Shown: piece by piece, positions 18,575-27,728 of the stretch
How the letters are laid out: each line of letters starts with the position of its first letter
Position numbering within the stretch: position 1 is the stretch's first letter
Notes under the pieces: model-generated
Databases searched by the model: none
What the model was told of the DNA's origin: nothing
Seen by the model: only the letters and a program-made list of their open reading frames with translations
Translations under genes and position numbers: made by a program
Assembly: GCF_002335745.1 (NCBI RefSeq)
Contig: NZ_NIST01000001.1
Coordinates: forward strand, 5,102,090 to 5,166,089
Direction of reading: 5' to 3'
DNA length: 64,000 nucleotides
From: Evansella halocellulosilytica
GTDB lineage: Bacteria > Bacillota > Bacilli > Bacillales > Salisediminibacteriaceae

Positions 18575-19200
18575 AGACGTGCTCCCCCTTTCCCAAGTAA
18601 CCATTGATCTGGTTCACATAACAGTACACCAGAGCCTGGCCGACCATTCGTCCCTTTTACTTGTACACGAAAAAAGCCAAAGCCTGCTGGAATTGTCTGA
18701 AACATCCCTTCATAATCAACATTTCCTTCCCCATTTATCATCACCTGTCTTTTTGAACTTTTAAATTCAAAAACGTCATTTTCCTTTAACGAATCTTGTA
18801 AATTGAATCTTCGCGTCTCATATTGATGCGAAAACATAAGACCGTTTTCTTGAACATCTTGAGTAGGATAAAAAGTGAAGTCCATTCCACCTGTCACTCG
18901 TTGTGAAAGCTCAGAAGACGTTTCATTCATTTTTCGGTTCGGAACGACGACTTCTTTATCACCTCGAATAATGACATTAAAATGTCTATTTTCTATCGGA
19001 CTGCCATCTGCATCCCGCTCTCGTTTTAACATCTCATCATTTGCCGGGAGATATCCCGTACTAAAATGACCTGATTGAAACATTACATCAGTTATATAAA
19101 CGGATCCTCTAAAATGATCCCCAACTAACTTCAACGTTACATCCTTAACATTTTTATCTGGAGACAGTTCAATTGACCCTACATATTTTGTAAATTTCAT
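18571..19200 (-). CDS. tail baseplate-region protein, function unknown
   Basis: A 209-residue soluble protein. Its first 60 residues (VTLKLVGDHFRGSVYITDVM) resemble the upstream 63-residue protein (VTVLMDDMKGRLNITDIMLQ), so the two are paralogous at the N-terminus. No catalytic motif is visible. Position between Tal and the GH18 spike suggests a connector or distal structural protein. Its stop overlaps the likely start of the spike gene. Confidence 0.7.
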   Translation of the reverse strand: MKFTKYVGSIELSPDKNVKDVTLKLVGDHFRGSVYITDVMFQSGHFSTGYLPANDEMLKRERDADGSPIENRHFNVIIRGDKEVVVPNRKMNETSSELSQRVTGGMDFTFYPTQDVQENGLMFSHQYETRRFNLQDSLKENDVFEFKSSKRQVMINGEGNVDYEGMFQTIPAGFGFFRVQVKGTNGRPGSGVLLCEPDQWLLGKGGARL

Positions 19201-19206
19201 ATTCCC

Positions 19207-19398
19207 TCACCCATCAAATGACCATTTTACTTCTGAAGGATGCCCTGTCCATATTGTAGGCGCAGATCCACCTTGTAACATAATATCGGTTATATTTAAT
19301 CTCCCTTTCATATCATCCATTAAAACTGTTACTTTGATCGAAGATACTCTTTTGTTTTCCGTTTCTATAAGCTTATGAATTCTTGAAAAATGAACCAT
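19207..19398 (-). CDS. small tail-module protein
   Basis: A 63-residue protein starting MVHFSRIHKLIETENK. The ATG at 19398 is chosen because AGGAGGGG precedes it; the frame upstream to 19413 lacks a site. The segment LNITDIMLQGGSAPTIW matches the pattern VYITDVMFQSGHFSTGY of the next gene. Probably a minor structural part of the tail tip. Function unknown. Confidence 0.65.
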   Translation of the reverse strand: MVHFSRIHKLIETENKRVSSIKVTVLMDDMKGRLNITDIMLQGGSAPTIWTGHPSEVKWSFDG

Positions 19399-19409
19399 TT
19401 TGCCCCTCC

Positions 19410-20891
19410 TCATACGAGTGGAAGAAACTGCACATCGGTTGTGCCATCTTCGTATTCGACTTCTATTTCTACACCGATCTTCGCGTTATTTCCTGCTTCA
19501 ATATTTTCTGTTGACGCTTGAAAACTAATCGTATAATCATCTCGATTCGCAGGATAAACTCGCTGAGATAAAGATTTAGATACATGAAAATCCCCATTAA
19601 CTTTAAATGAGGCAGGTCCACTTACACCATGTTCATGATCGATTTCCCAGCCATTATTGACCCAGTACGCAAAGCCATCGTCCGCTCGACTATTTAACAA
19701 ATAATTAAACACCATAAGGTTTAACAAATCTTGTCGTTCAACGGTTTCTTCTGTTTGAAGGTGGTTTGTTGTCGTAGATATATCTGCTAACAGATCACTA
19801 AGCCCTGGTTCTTTTTGCGATAATTCCAACGTTGTATTCCATGGTTCTAGTACGTCATATTCCATCCTCTTAATACGTGTTTTCACTTCAATTCCTAATT
19901 CCTTATTGTAAACACGTATAATATCACCTAATTGAAAGGATTCGTGAGATAATTCAGCCATTTTGGAAAAGTCTGCTGCTTTTATCAAATACGTCGACCG
20001 CGGAATCGAAAGTTGTTTTAATATTTCTTCCGCTTTCTCTTTTAAATGATAAGGATTATTAAATCGATCATCTTTAAACGATTTAACCCTGACTGTTTGG
20101 GTATATTGAAAGTTATCAATATATGGGACGCCATCATTGGCGTTTTCAATTGATATGCGGTTTTTTCCATACGGGTATAGCCTTGTCACTAAATCTTCTG
20201 TATTATAGACGGCTTCCATATGCTTCATGTTTTTCCCGTAAATGATCGCAACTCCTGAGTCCACTCCAACTTGTTCGACTAAGTGTACCTGATAATTCCG
20301 TGTATCAAACTCCAGTTCTCCACCCCATACTTCGGAGACCTCCCATAATCCCTCTAATCGATTTGAAAGTTTTGAGTCTAACTCTAAGTTGCGCGTCCTT
20401 GAAATTTCGACTCTCCCTACTTTCCACTCCGTTTGATCAAGCAAATCTTCCATTACTTGTTTCGGTTCAACATTGCTCCAGGAATTTATCTCTAATGGAT
20501 CAGCATATTGTAAGTCATACCATGCTGCTTCGCAATAAACTTCTGTGACCGGGAAGCCATTTGTTGCATCATGTGTAACTTGTCGTATAATATATTCATT
20601 TTCTACTAGTTGAACTCGATTTTCGTTTTCGAGGTATTTATTTTTAGGGTCATTAAACGGAAGATGAAAAATTAGTGTATTCTCGCCGCCCGTACCAATT
20701 TCTCTCGTCGCAATAACTCCTTCCGCATTTTCCAACACAGCAATAGGCTCACGCTCTTGGCTTAAAATTACCGGTCTAGCTCCTGGCAACCGTTGAAAGT
20801 ACGCTTTCGGTAAGCTTCTTGGAAACTGATTATATACACTTTGACTGAAGTTATTAAACTTTAACACTTCAAGATGATTCAATTTCCTCAT
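19410..20891 (-). CDS. phage tail-associated protein (Tal / tail endopeptidase family)
   Basis: A 493-residue protein that fits the prophage tail protein family at the tail tip of siphophages: ILSQEREPIAVLENAEGV near the start, then NRVQLVENEYIIRQV and YGKNMKHMEAVYNTEDLVTRLYPYG in the middle. In this family the domain forms the baseplate hub. A C-terminal extension (from about residue 400) has a carbohydrate-binding-like beta segment. It follows Dit and a further baseplate protein, the expected order. Confidence 0.8.
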   Translation of the reverse strand: MRKLNHLEVLKFNNFSQSVYNQFPRSLPKAYFQRLPGARPVILSQEREPIAVLENAEGVIATREIGTGGENTLIFHLPFNDPKNKYLENENRVQLVENEYIIRQVTHDATNGFPVTEVYCEAAWYDLQYADPLEINSWSNVEPKQVMEDLLDQTEWKVGRVEISRTRNLELDSKLSNRLEGLWEVSEVWGGELEFDTRNYQVHLVEQVGVDSGVAIIYGKNMKHMEAVYNTEDLVTRLYPYGKNRISIENANDGVPYIDNFQYTQTVRVKSFKDDRFNNPYHLKEKAEEILKQLSIPRSTYLIKAADFSKMAELSHESFQLGDIIRVYNKELGIEVKTRIKRMEYDVLEPWNTTLELSQKEPGLSDLLADISTTTNHLQTEETVERQDLLNLMVFNYLLNSRADDGFAYWVNNGWEIDHEHGVSGPASFKVNGDFHVSKSLSQRVYPANRDDYTISFQASTENIEAGNNAKIGVEIEVEYEDGTTDVQFLPLV

Positions 20892-20898
20892 TTATTTA

Positions 20899-21834
20899 TC
20901 ACTCCGATCTTCTTACCCACAATGCTGGTCGGGAACCTAGTGGCAACAGTTCGGCTCCATTTGGAAACTCAGGAGGTAACGCACCGTCATACGTTTGTTG
21001 TAATCGATAACCACAATAAGAACCACCGGCTAAATTACCTGCGATTGCCATCATTGAGTCACCACGGACACCGGTTAAACCTGGTCCGGAGCTATGAAAC
21101 CTAGCTAACCAATACATGCCTCGCTCCAACGTGTAAGAAACATTGTTATGCTTTAAACCTGTTGATCCAGAGTCAACCTCCCCACCATCAACGATTAAGT
21201 CCCCTGGATAGCAATGACCATTATCTTCATAAATGCCTAAATAAATCTGCCCGGCATCTGCTGTTTGAACATTGACTGCTAATCGGTCATATGACTGAGT
21301 CTTTGGAACAAAAAACGGCATGACATCGATAGCATTTGCTGCTGCTAGTAAGCCCGAACCTTCTCCACGATGAACGATATCCCCCATTAATCCATGAGAA
21401 ATATATTCACCAATGACACTAGGAGGTAATAGCGTATCTAACGAATTCATCGACTCGATATCTTCTAACAGAGAGGACTCATTCAACACATAATCAACAT
21501 CAGCACTTATCTCGTCAGATGGACTTTGTTGTTCAAGGAACACGACAGCCCCGTATGCGGGAAAAACTTGAAACTCATTAGATGAGACTTCTTCACCATT
21601 TCGATAAATGATTGGTGCTGGTTCATTCAGCCAATTTCGAATATTCGCTTCATAAATTCTGTAACGAAATGAGGGATCTTCTTGATCCCTCACAGGTTCT
21701 AATGGTATGCCAGTGATCGATGCGGTCTTCATATTAAGCACTTCTTCAATTTTGTTCACTGCTTGTTGTACTCCGTTTAAATGAGCAGATAAAATATCTT
21801 CACTTTGTAATGTTGGAAATGGTGTTTTTGCCAT
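20899..21834 (-). CDS. putative baseplate/tail structural protein
   Basis: A 311-residue protein between Dit and Tal. The N-terminal 60 residues include a helical trimer-like segment (HLNGVQQAVNKIEEVLNM); the C-terminal half is rich in Gly, Tyr and aromatic beta segments (GMYWLARFHSSGPGL). This arrangement suits a trimeric receptor-binding or fibre protein. Start is supported by AAAGGAGTG. I do not recognise a family. Confidence 0.65.
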   Translation of the reverse strand: MAKTPFPTLQSEDILSAHLNGVQQAVNKIEEVLNMKTASITGIPLEPVRDQEDPSFRYRIYEANIRNWLNEPAPIIYRNGEEVSSNEFQVFPAYGAVVFLEQQSPSDEISADVDYVLNESSLLEDIESMNSLDTLLPPSVIGEYISHGLMGDIVHRGEGSGLLAAANAIDVMPFFVPKTQSYDRLAVNVQTADAGQIYLGIYEDNGHCYPGDLIVDGGEVDSGSTGLKHNNVSYTLERGMYWLARFHSSGPGLTGVRGDSMMAIAGNLAGGSYCGYRLQQTYDGALPPEFPNGAELLPLGSRPALWVRRSE

Positions 21835-21848
21835 TTATATTCACTCCT

Positions 21849-22595
21849 TTATAACCAACGACTTCGGCATAGAATTTTCACTTCGGTCATAGACGCATTA
21901 CCGCTCTCAAGTATTTCAACTGTATTAACCCCCGGAATTGTAATCGGGAAATCGAGTGTCGTAAGGTCATTTAAAGCACTGACCTGACCATTTTCATAAG
22001 TTAAACGGTATGCCGTCATTAAGTTTGAATCAATCATTAATGTTTCCCCTTCATTTAAAGCTCCTGTAAACTCAACAGTTTCATTATTTATAGATATAGA
22101 GATCGTTCCACCTTCGTTTGATCCGCTAATTTCAAATAACGGGTAAGACTTTGCTGTTCCTTGCCTCACAAAATCATAACTTCCAGGCTGATTGTAGGTG
22201 AAAACATCATCATCAACGGCATACCAAAAAGGATCTGGACAGAAAAACTCAATAACTCCTTGGCCATGGGAGACTATTTCATCGATTTCTGATTCCCCAG
22301 ATAAAATCGCATTAATCCATTTGTCACTTTCATCATCAAAAATTAATGGACCTGGCTCATCACTATCTAAATGATAAGCAAGGTCCCTTAGTTTCTCGCG
22401 AATGGATTTGTCACTTTCACTATTAACGATCACTTCCACAGGAATGACTCTCGACTCACGATCTCTTCTGTTAAAAATGACCCCGGATCTCCCTGGAATC
22501 TTTAACGTTTCCAAGGTTTGAGGTGCTAAAATTGACCTTGTAATCCTTTGAACAAATAGGTCATCCCCAAAATGAATGTCTTTATATTTAAACAT
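21849..22595 (-). CDS. distal tail protein Dit (siphophage type)
   Basis: A 248-residue protein with the N-terminal Dit pattern: IPGRSGVIFNRRDRESRVIPV near residue 33, a helix REKLRDLAYHLDSDEPGPL and IEFFCPDPFWYA near residue 125. Dit hexamers link the tail tube to the tip. The start codon overlaps the tape measure stop (TAATG), so translation is coupled. Confidence 0.88.
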   Translation of the reverse strand: MFKYKDIHFGDDLFVQRITRSILAPQTLETLKIPGRSGVIFNRRDRESRVIPVEVIVNSESDKSIREKLRDLAYHLDSDEPGPLIFDDESDKWINAILSGESEIDEIVSHGQGVIEFFCPDPFWYAVDDDVFTYNQPGSYDFVRQGTAKSYPLFEISGSNEGGTISISINNETVEFTGALNEGETLMIDSNLMTAYRLTYENGQVSALNDLTTLDFPITIPGVNTVEILESGNASMTEVKILCRSRWL

Positions 22596-24052
22596 TAAAA
22601 TGCACCCCTAGCTTTTAAGCTTCCATTGTGTCTTCTTCTCATATTTTTATCAATGTATGGTGATACAACTTTTGCTATTTCTCGCCCATCTAACTCAACA
22701 GGAACAATAACTTGGACTGGTTCGCTGCTTTGACTCCCATTCCCCATTTGATCAGCAATGCCGTTTGCAATACTCCTTAACACTTTTTCGGATAATGGTA
22801 TGACTGCTTCATCATGTCTCCCTTCTCCAATAATCGCAGCTACTGGGTTGCGTGCTTGTAAATACCCACCTTTCGCTAGCATCGGAAGTTGCGGGATTTG
22901 AGGGAGCCCGATAGAGAATCCACCTACTTGGCCCACTAACGGTATATTAACAGAAGGAACATTGATTTTTATCCGGTTAATCGCACGAATGAAACTGTTA
23001 ATCCCGCCGATGACTCCGTTAATCGCACCACGTATCGTATCTTGTATTCCTCTCCATGTGTTTGTTACATTTCCTGTAATACTTGACCAAATAGTAGAAA
23101 GCGTATCACGAACCCGTCCGAAGACATTAAGCACCCTCGAAGAAATACTATCCCAAAGGCCAAACACGAAGTTTCTCGCACTTCCCCAAGCTTCACGAAT
23201 TCGGTTTGTTATAGCACTCCAAATGTTTGAGAGAGAATTACGAATGGCGTTAAACACTTGACTTGCTTTTCCAGTGATCCCATTCCAAATGCTGGTTAAA
23301 AATTGTGTGATCCCATTCCAAATACTCATAATCGTTTCCATAATGGAATCCCAATTCCGTCTTAAAAGAGAGACGATTAAACCGATTCCACCTGTAAAAA
23401 TCCCTAAAATCAATTCCCAATTTTCACTAAAAAAGTCTTTAATGTACGTCCAAACGGTCGTTATGACTTCGGTAATCGATGCCCATATAGAAGTAAAAAA
23501 TTCTTTTATAGATTCAAATATTACGGTCGCTTTTTCTTTCAACCATTCCCACGATTCAGCAAGCCATTGTGAGACCTCGTCCCAGTTTTGCCATAGTAGA
23601 ACAATAATAGCGATTAAACCGGTAATTAAAGCAATTTTCCATACGAGTGGATTTGCAAGGAGTACGGCAGAAAAGTTTTTCACTGCTAAAATCGCTTTAT
23701 TAATTACTGCTATAGCTCCTACTAGCTTTTCATCGAATTCATGGAGCAAACTGATGACACTTCCAATTTCTTTTAACCAGGATGCGATGTCAGTGATTGA
23801 AAAAGAGTCATCATTTAAACATTCTTTCAATTTTTGACAAGCCTCATCAATATCATGAAAGGTTTCTTTTGAAATCTCTTTTACAGTTTCAAAAGGTTTT
23901 GACATGTCTTCAACTACTTTAGATAGACTCCCAATTGCGCTTTCAGCAGCTTGCGCTGCCTCGTCAATCGCTTCAAATGTAGAAGAAAATTCCCCGAGTA
24001 AAGTTTGGGCTTGGTCAAGTCCATCTATTGATACCTCTATTACTTTTGACAT
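22595..24052 (-). CDS. short tail tape measure protein
   Basis: About 485 residues; the ATG at 24052 follows AGGAGGTG. The N-terminus is helical, residues about 130-165 are hydrophobic, and 190-330 hold tryptophan repeats of the SIWNGIT / TVWTYIKD type usual in tape measures. The C-terminus has AKGGYLQARNPVAAIIGEG and HDEAVIPLS, a common tape measure ending. At about 1.5 angstroms per residue it would define a tail of only some 70 nm, short for a siphophage. It has its own copy of the repeated TGGCATTCGTATGAC site upstream. Confidence 0.85.
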   Translation of the reverse strand: MSKVIEVSIDGLDQAQTLLGEFSSTFEAIDEAAQAAESAIGSLSKVVEDMSKPFETVKEISKETFHDIDEACQKLKECLNDDSFSITDIASWLKEIGSVISLLHEFDEKLVGAIAVINKAILAVKNFSAVLLANPLVWKIALITGLIAIIVLLWQNWDEVSQWLAESWEWLKEKATVIFESIKEFFTSIWASITEVITTVWTYIKDFFSENWELILGIFTGGIGLIVSLLRRNWDSIMETIMSIWNGITQFLTSIWNGITGKASQVFNAIRNSLSNIWSAITNRIREAWGSARNFVFGLWDSISSRVLNVFGRVRDTLSTIWSSITGNVTNTWRGIQDTIRGAINGVIGGINSFIRAINRIKINVPSVNIPLVGQVGGFSIGLPQIPQLPMLAKGGYLQARNPVAAIIGEGRHDEAVIPLSEKVLRSIANGIADQMGNGSQSSEPVQVIVPVELDGREIAKVVSPYIDKNMRRRHNGSLKARGAF

Positions 24053-24154
24053 TTTACTCACCTCCTAAGTATTCATATCGCACCGAATAATCCATTTGTT
24101 CTTTAAAAATCGCCTTCCCTCCTATCTCAATTAAAGTGATCCTTCATTATTAAT

Positions 24155-24169
24155 TGGCATTCGTATGAC
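24155..24169 (-). promoter_or_regulatory. tail-module repeated site, copy 1
   Basis: TGGCATTCGTATGAC (minus strand GTCATACGAATGCCA) lies about 100 bases upstream of the tape measure gene. Four copies occur in the module. It is a candidate Xpf-dependent promoter element or operator. The remaining 24170-24442 stretch shows no gene. Confidence 0.5.
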
Positions 24170-24442
24170 GAACAAGATGATATCCACGTGAAACAATTTA
24201 TCATTTCAACTGATATCAATCATAAATTTTGGTAAAATATTGATAGAGGATTTTCACTAATACGACCATTTCCACTATTCTTGGTGAAGCTGTGTTCATA
24301 GACTGTTCATTAAATGTATAAGAAACCAAATAAAAAACGTTTGGAAAAAATGAAAATTCGACCTTGCTAGAAATGTAGATGATTAAAATTTAAAAATGAT
24401 TGTATGTACGAGAATGAGAGTTTATAAAAGGTTGGGGTATAG

Positions 24443-24832
24443 ATGAGCTTTTTTAATGTAAAGAAGGACTGGGAGAAACTGAAAAAAGACTTGAAACAAG
24501 CATCTAAAGAAACGAAAGAGGGTTCTAGCAGAATAAACGAGGAAAGAGATTGGTATAAAAACTATTGGGAGGCTTGCCCCCGCTGTGGCTCTGAAAGTGT
24601 GGAAACATATAGAGTTATAAAAAGACATAAAACGTTACTCTTTTTTAGTTTACTAACACTCATTTCAGGCGTTGTGACTGGATTCATCTTTGGAATCATA
24701 CTCGGTAGCATCGGCCCTATTTTGGTCATATACAAATTAGTTAAATATATGGATAAAAAACTGCTCTGCCGAAATTGTAAAAACGTATGGGATAAGAAAG
24801 AACTTGAGTCCACTCATAAAGTTGATTCATAG
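24443..24832 (+). CDS. zinc-ribbon membrane protein inserted in the tail module
   Basis: A 129-residue protein on the strand opposite to the tail genes. It has a charged coiled N-terminus, a split zinc ribbon (CPRCG near residue 49 and CRNCKN near residue 109) and two helices between the two halves (residues about 65-95). The ribosome site is weak. Opposite orientation and its place between the chaperone and tape measure genes, normally adjacent, mark it as cargo (a moron-like gene). Function unknown. Confidence 0.65.
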   Translation: MSFFNVKKDWEKLKKDLKQASKETKEGSSRINEERDWYKNYWEACPRCGSESVETYRVIKRHKTLLFFSLLTLISGVVTGFIFGIILGSIGPILVIYKLVKYMDKKLLCRNCKNVWDKKELESTHKVDS

Positions 24833-25050
24833 TTGGTAGAGTGAGATGGATATATATAAAGGGAAAGATTCACTAATAGAAAAATGCTCGTATCTTCCTA
24901 TAAGTAAAATCTACTAAATTGTTTCTCAATAAATTCGTGTAGGATATCTGTTTATCAATTCACGTTTATTTATTCTATCGCTTTGTTCTATATCTTCCCA
25001 AGTGTAGTTTAAAACGTCATTTTTATCGATGGCCTCTCATAAATAAAATG

Positions 25051-25079
25051 AAAAAAGCCGTAACCCTTTGGATTACGAC
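25051..25079 (-). terminator. Rho-independent terminator
   Basis: On the minus strand GTCGTAATCC and GGGTTACGGC pair completely if two G-U pairs are allowed, followed by TTTTTT. It ends the upstream tail operon before the tape measure unit. The 24833-25050 interval otherwise shows nothing. Confidence 0.8.
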
Positions 25080-25099
25080 TTCGACCCTTCTATATTTTT

Positions 25100-25708
25100 T
25101 TATCTCGTATGCAATGCATAGCTGCCAGGATTATTCGTTATAAAATTAATATGAACATACTCTCCAAATGTTTCTACTGCTTGACCATTTGGTCTCATAT
25201 ATCCCCAGCATCGAACATAGTTCAGGTTTGTTGTATTTATTGAATTCGATCGTGTAAACCCTTGATCCCCATTGATAATAATTCGGTGATCAGCGTCTAA
25301 CCATCTCGTTGTCTCCCATGAAGTACCTTGAACATTTAATGGTTTTGCCATACTCGTCGACCTTCTCAACCCATAGTGAGAACCACTTCCATATGCATAA
25401 CCGCTACCATATACTAACCGATTAAAACGAGGAAGGACATAAATTCTGTCACCGTTACTATTTACCGTTTCAATATCATTTGGTGGGTAAGAACTTCTAT
25501 TACTTAAAATAAAGTTATCTGTCCACGATGAGTTAGAATAATCACGATAAATAAAGCGATGTAAATAAGGAGCCCCTCCTCCTTCACTATACGGCCATAC
25601 TTCACCTGTGAAAAATAGAAGCTGACCATTGTATACCCTCGCTGAAATTCCGATATTGTCTGAGTTATTTCCACCGTTCCTGTGTCGGTAAACAAATGCA
25701 AGTGCCAT
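25100..25708 (-). CDS. hypothetical protein inside the tail module
   Basis: A 202-residue protein rich in Tyr, Asn, Ser and Gly with regular beta patterns (GQLLFFTGEVWPYSEGGGAP, RLVYGSGYAYGSGSHYG) and no helices of note. It has AAGGGAG before the ATG. It sits between the chaperone and tape measure, which is not usual for a tail gene. A lectin-like or receptor-binding fold is possible. I do not recognise a family. Confidence 0.65.
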   Translation of the reverse strand: MALAFVYRHRNGGNNSDNIGISARVYNGQLLFFTGEVWPYSEGGGAPYLHRFIYRDYSNSSWTDNFILSNRSSYPPNDIETVNSNGDRIYVLPRFNRLVYGSGYAYGSGSHYGLRRSTSMAKPLNVQGTSWETTRWLDADHRIIINGDQGFTRSNSINTTNLNYVRCWGYMRPNGQAVETFGEYVHINFITNNPGSYALHTR

Positions 25709-25731
25709 ATCGATTTACTCCCTTCATAACA

Positions 25732-25935
25732 TTACGGTTTACTTTGAAACTTTCCGCGACTCTTTTTTCTGTTTTTCGCAAGCTCTCGTTCTTGTTTCTC
25801 CATTTGTTCATTGTGATTAATAATTAAAACATCCTGCTGAAGCGGACTCATTTTGGCTACTTCAGAAGGCTGTATCCCGATTTCTTTTACTAAAAAATAA
25901 AAGTTCCGCCCCTTAGTTGTTTGTGCGAAACTGTT
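25732..25935 (-). CDS. frameshift-dependent C-terminal extension of the tail chaperone
   Basis: This frame has no start of its own. It is open from the TGA at 25936-25938 to the TAA at 25732 and encodes a charged helical tail (EIGIQPSEVAKMSPLQQDV, MEKQERELAKNRKKSRGKF). It overlaps the end of the chaperone frame by about 20 bases, and a TTTC at 25927-25930 would let a Phe-tRNA slip by +1. Siphophage tail chaperones typically exist as short and frameshift-extended (G and GT) forms. Confidence 0.6.
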   Translation of the reverse strand, partial: NSFAQTTKGRNFYFLVKEIGIQPSEVAKMSPLQQDVLIINHNEQMEKQERELAKNRKKSRGKFQSKP

Positions 25936-26320
25936 TCACCTTTTCTTCAGGTGTATGAATTCCTGATATATTCATTACTTGCTGTCCAACTAAAGAAATC
26001 CATTCATTTTTCCACTCATCGACAATCGTTTTTTCTGTCCAACCCTTTTCGACGGTCCCTAATGCTGCTGCTTTTAATAGTGCCTTCTTCTTGTAACGAA
26101 CGAGCATCGAAGTATCAACGCTTATTTCTTGTTTATCTTTACTTCGGCCGTCCCCTTTTACCGTAATCCCTTTTGAAAGTAGAGCTTCAATTTCTTCAGA
26201 TTCTGTATATGATAAAGGGTGGATTAAAATTTTGTAAACTTGTCCATTAGCATTAACTTCAACTTCTTCGTGATAAGCAGTTCCTGTAAGCATTCCTGGT
26301 TTTAATTGTTCTGACATCAT
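25913..26320 (-). CDS. tail assembly chaperone (short form)
   Basis: About 135 residues. The start at 26320 follows AAGGAGG; the open frame reaches back to 26353 inside the tube gene. The protein is acidic, with YKILIHPLSYTESEEIEALL and a C-terminal EEKVKQFRTNN. Position after the tube and the overlapping second frame fit the G-type chaperone that coats the tape measure. Assignment is by context more than by motif. Confidence 0.7.
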   Translation of the reverse strand: MMSEQLKPGMLTGTAYHEEVEVNANGQVYKILIHPLSYTESEEIEALLSKGITVKGDGRSKDKQEISVDTSMLVRYKKKALLKAAALGTVEKGWTEKTIVDEWKNEWISLVGQQVMNISGIHTPEEKVKQFRTNN

Positions 26321-26330
26321 GTATTCCTCC

Positions 26331-27263
26331 TTAGTTGTATGATTCAATATCATTTGTCACTTTAATCATGACCGGACCGTCTCCATCCCCGTTAACTAAT
26401 GCCCGAGCTGTTGCAGTTTGTTCAATTCGTTCACGCCCTCCAACAGGTTGAGTCATGCCCGTGTAGACTAATTTAGGCAATGTGATTTCAATATCTGATC
26501 CAATATAAATTGTCGCCCCGAAATCTTCTAATGATTGTGATGGCCCATCACTACTTCCCCAAAAACGTTCTAATTCATCTAGATTTTCAAAACCTAAAGA
26601 TAGCTCAAGGTCGACAACTAAACCGCCACGGTAACCTCGCTTCGGAAATCTTGAGCCCGGTCCGATCGCTGATTCAACATCAGCTCCAGTTTCTATATTT
26701 AAACTGAACGATTCCACTTTCGCTGTTTCATTTGTTGAGTTCAGCTCCATTTCCACTTGATGAGCAGCAAAAATATTCCCTTCTGTAAAAGTTACTGGTT
26801 GATCAAGGCTGTCTTTTGAATCTTTAGCTCCTGCCACACCGACAGTCATTTGAACCCATTCATTCTCTGCTTCAATGTTTAATGAAGTAGCAACACAGCC
26901 ATGAAAAACATGTTCCATAATGTCCTTTCCGATTCGAGCTGTAAACGACTTCATTAATGGGTCTTGTGCAGGTTTAATTGTATGTGTATAAGGTGCTTCG
27001 TCACCGGATGTTTCAACACTTCCTAATGCCCATTTAAAAAACCATGGTGAAACTTTATGATCTAAAGGAACTGTTAATTCCCCTCCAATTGAATAAGGGC
27101 CTGGGGCAGCAACCCGATCAATGCCTGACATACCTTCATAAATTAATTTGTCTTCGCCTTCCGGATCCAGTTCTGCTGATTCTGGATCAATAAACTCACG
27201 TGCCTCTACTTTCACACCATAATCTTGTTCTTCTGCAATACCTAAATATCTAGTAATTCCCAT
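26331..27263 (-). CDS. phage tail tube protein
   Basis: A 310-residue beta-rich protein starting MGITRYLGIAEEQDYGV, with SGIDRVAAPGPYSIGGELTV near residue 48 and TARIGKDIMEHVFHGCVATS. This matches the tail tube family of Bacillus prophages. It carries a C-terminal extension longer than the minimal tube fold. The next gene starts 11 bases after its stop. No sheath gene is present, so the tail would be non-contractile. Confidence 0.8.
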   Translation of the reverse strand: MGITRYLGIAEEQDYGVKVEAREFIDPESAELDPEGEDKLIYEGMSGIDRVAAPGPYSIGGELTVPLDHKVSPWFFKWALGSVETSGDEAPYTHTIKPAQDPLMKSFTARIGKDIMEHVFHGCVATSLNIEAENEWVQMTVGVAGAKDSKDSLDQPVTFTEGNIFAAHQVEMELNSTNETAKVESFSLNIETGADVESAIGPGSRFPKRGYRGGLVVDLELSLGFENLDELERFWGSSDGPSQSLEDFGATIYIGSDIEITLPKLVYTGMTQPVGGRERIEQTATARALVNGDGDGPVMIKVTNDIESYN

Positions 27264-27269
27264 ACTTTA

Positions 27270-27728
27270 TTATTCCTCCCTTATGACTTTATAAGTTAAT
27301 TGAATAGCAGACCAATAAATATCATTCGTATCTCCCACGCTATATGCAGGGTGAACGAGGCTCGGAACGACATCCATAACCGTTCCATTTAACGTTCGGT
27401 CATCCATCATCAAATCATAAACTTTAGCAGCAAGCTCCTGTGACTCATCTAAACCTTCTTCTGGAGTTTCAGATTGTACCATTGCTACAAAATCATACGA
27501 AAAATCATGATCGGTTTTATGCCCCCCACGTTTTTCAGGAATATAAGGGGATGGAACAACCCAAACAGCTGGTGTTTCAAGATCATTGATCCGATACCTT
27601 TCACCGTAAATAATTGTTTGTACCTCTTCTAAAGCTTGACCATCTTCTATTGAACTCTCCAACTTATGAAGAATAGCAGATTTTAAATCTCGCCTTTCAT
27701 CTAAAAAACTCTTTCTACTAATACTCAT
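27270..27728 (-). CDS. tail completion/terminator-like protein
   Basis: A 152-residue acidic protein with WVVPSPYIPEKRGGHKTDHD and DFVAMVQSETPEEGLDESQE. Size and place just before the tube gene suit a tail terminator, which caps the tube at the head-proximal end. The start overlaps the upstream stop as ATGA. Family is inferred from position. Confidence 0.55.
   Translation of the reverse strand: MSISRKSFLDERRDLKSAILHKLESSIEDGQALEEVQTIIYGERYRINDLETPAVWVVPSPYIPEKRGGHKTDHDFSYDFVAMVQSETPEEGLDESQELAAKVYDLMMDDRTLNGTVMDVVPSLVHPAYSVGDTNDIYWSAIQLTYKVIREE

Noticed and set aside
22962-23837. Plus-strand frames of 99 and 187 residues
   Set aside because: They are antisense to the tape measure gene, whose repeats and motifs are clear.
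24180-24240. Further degenerate xpf-end copy next to repeated site 1
   Set aside because: Some similarity continues for about 30 bases past the 15-base site, but it is too weak by eye to call.
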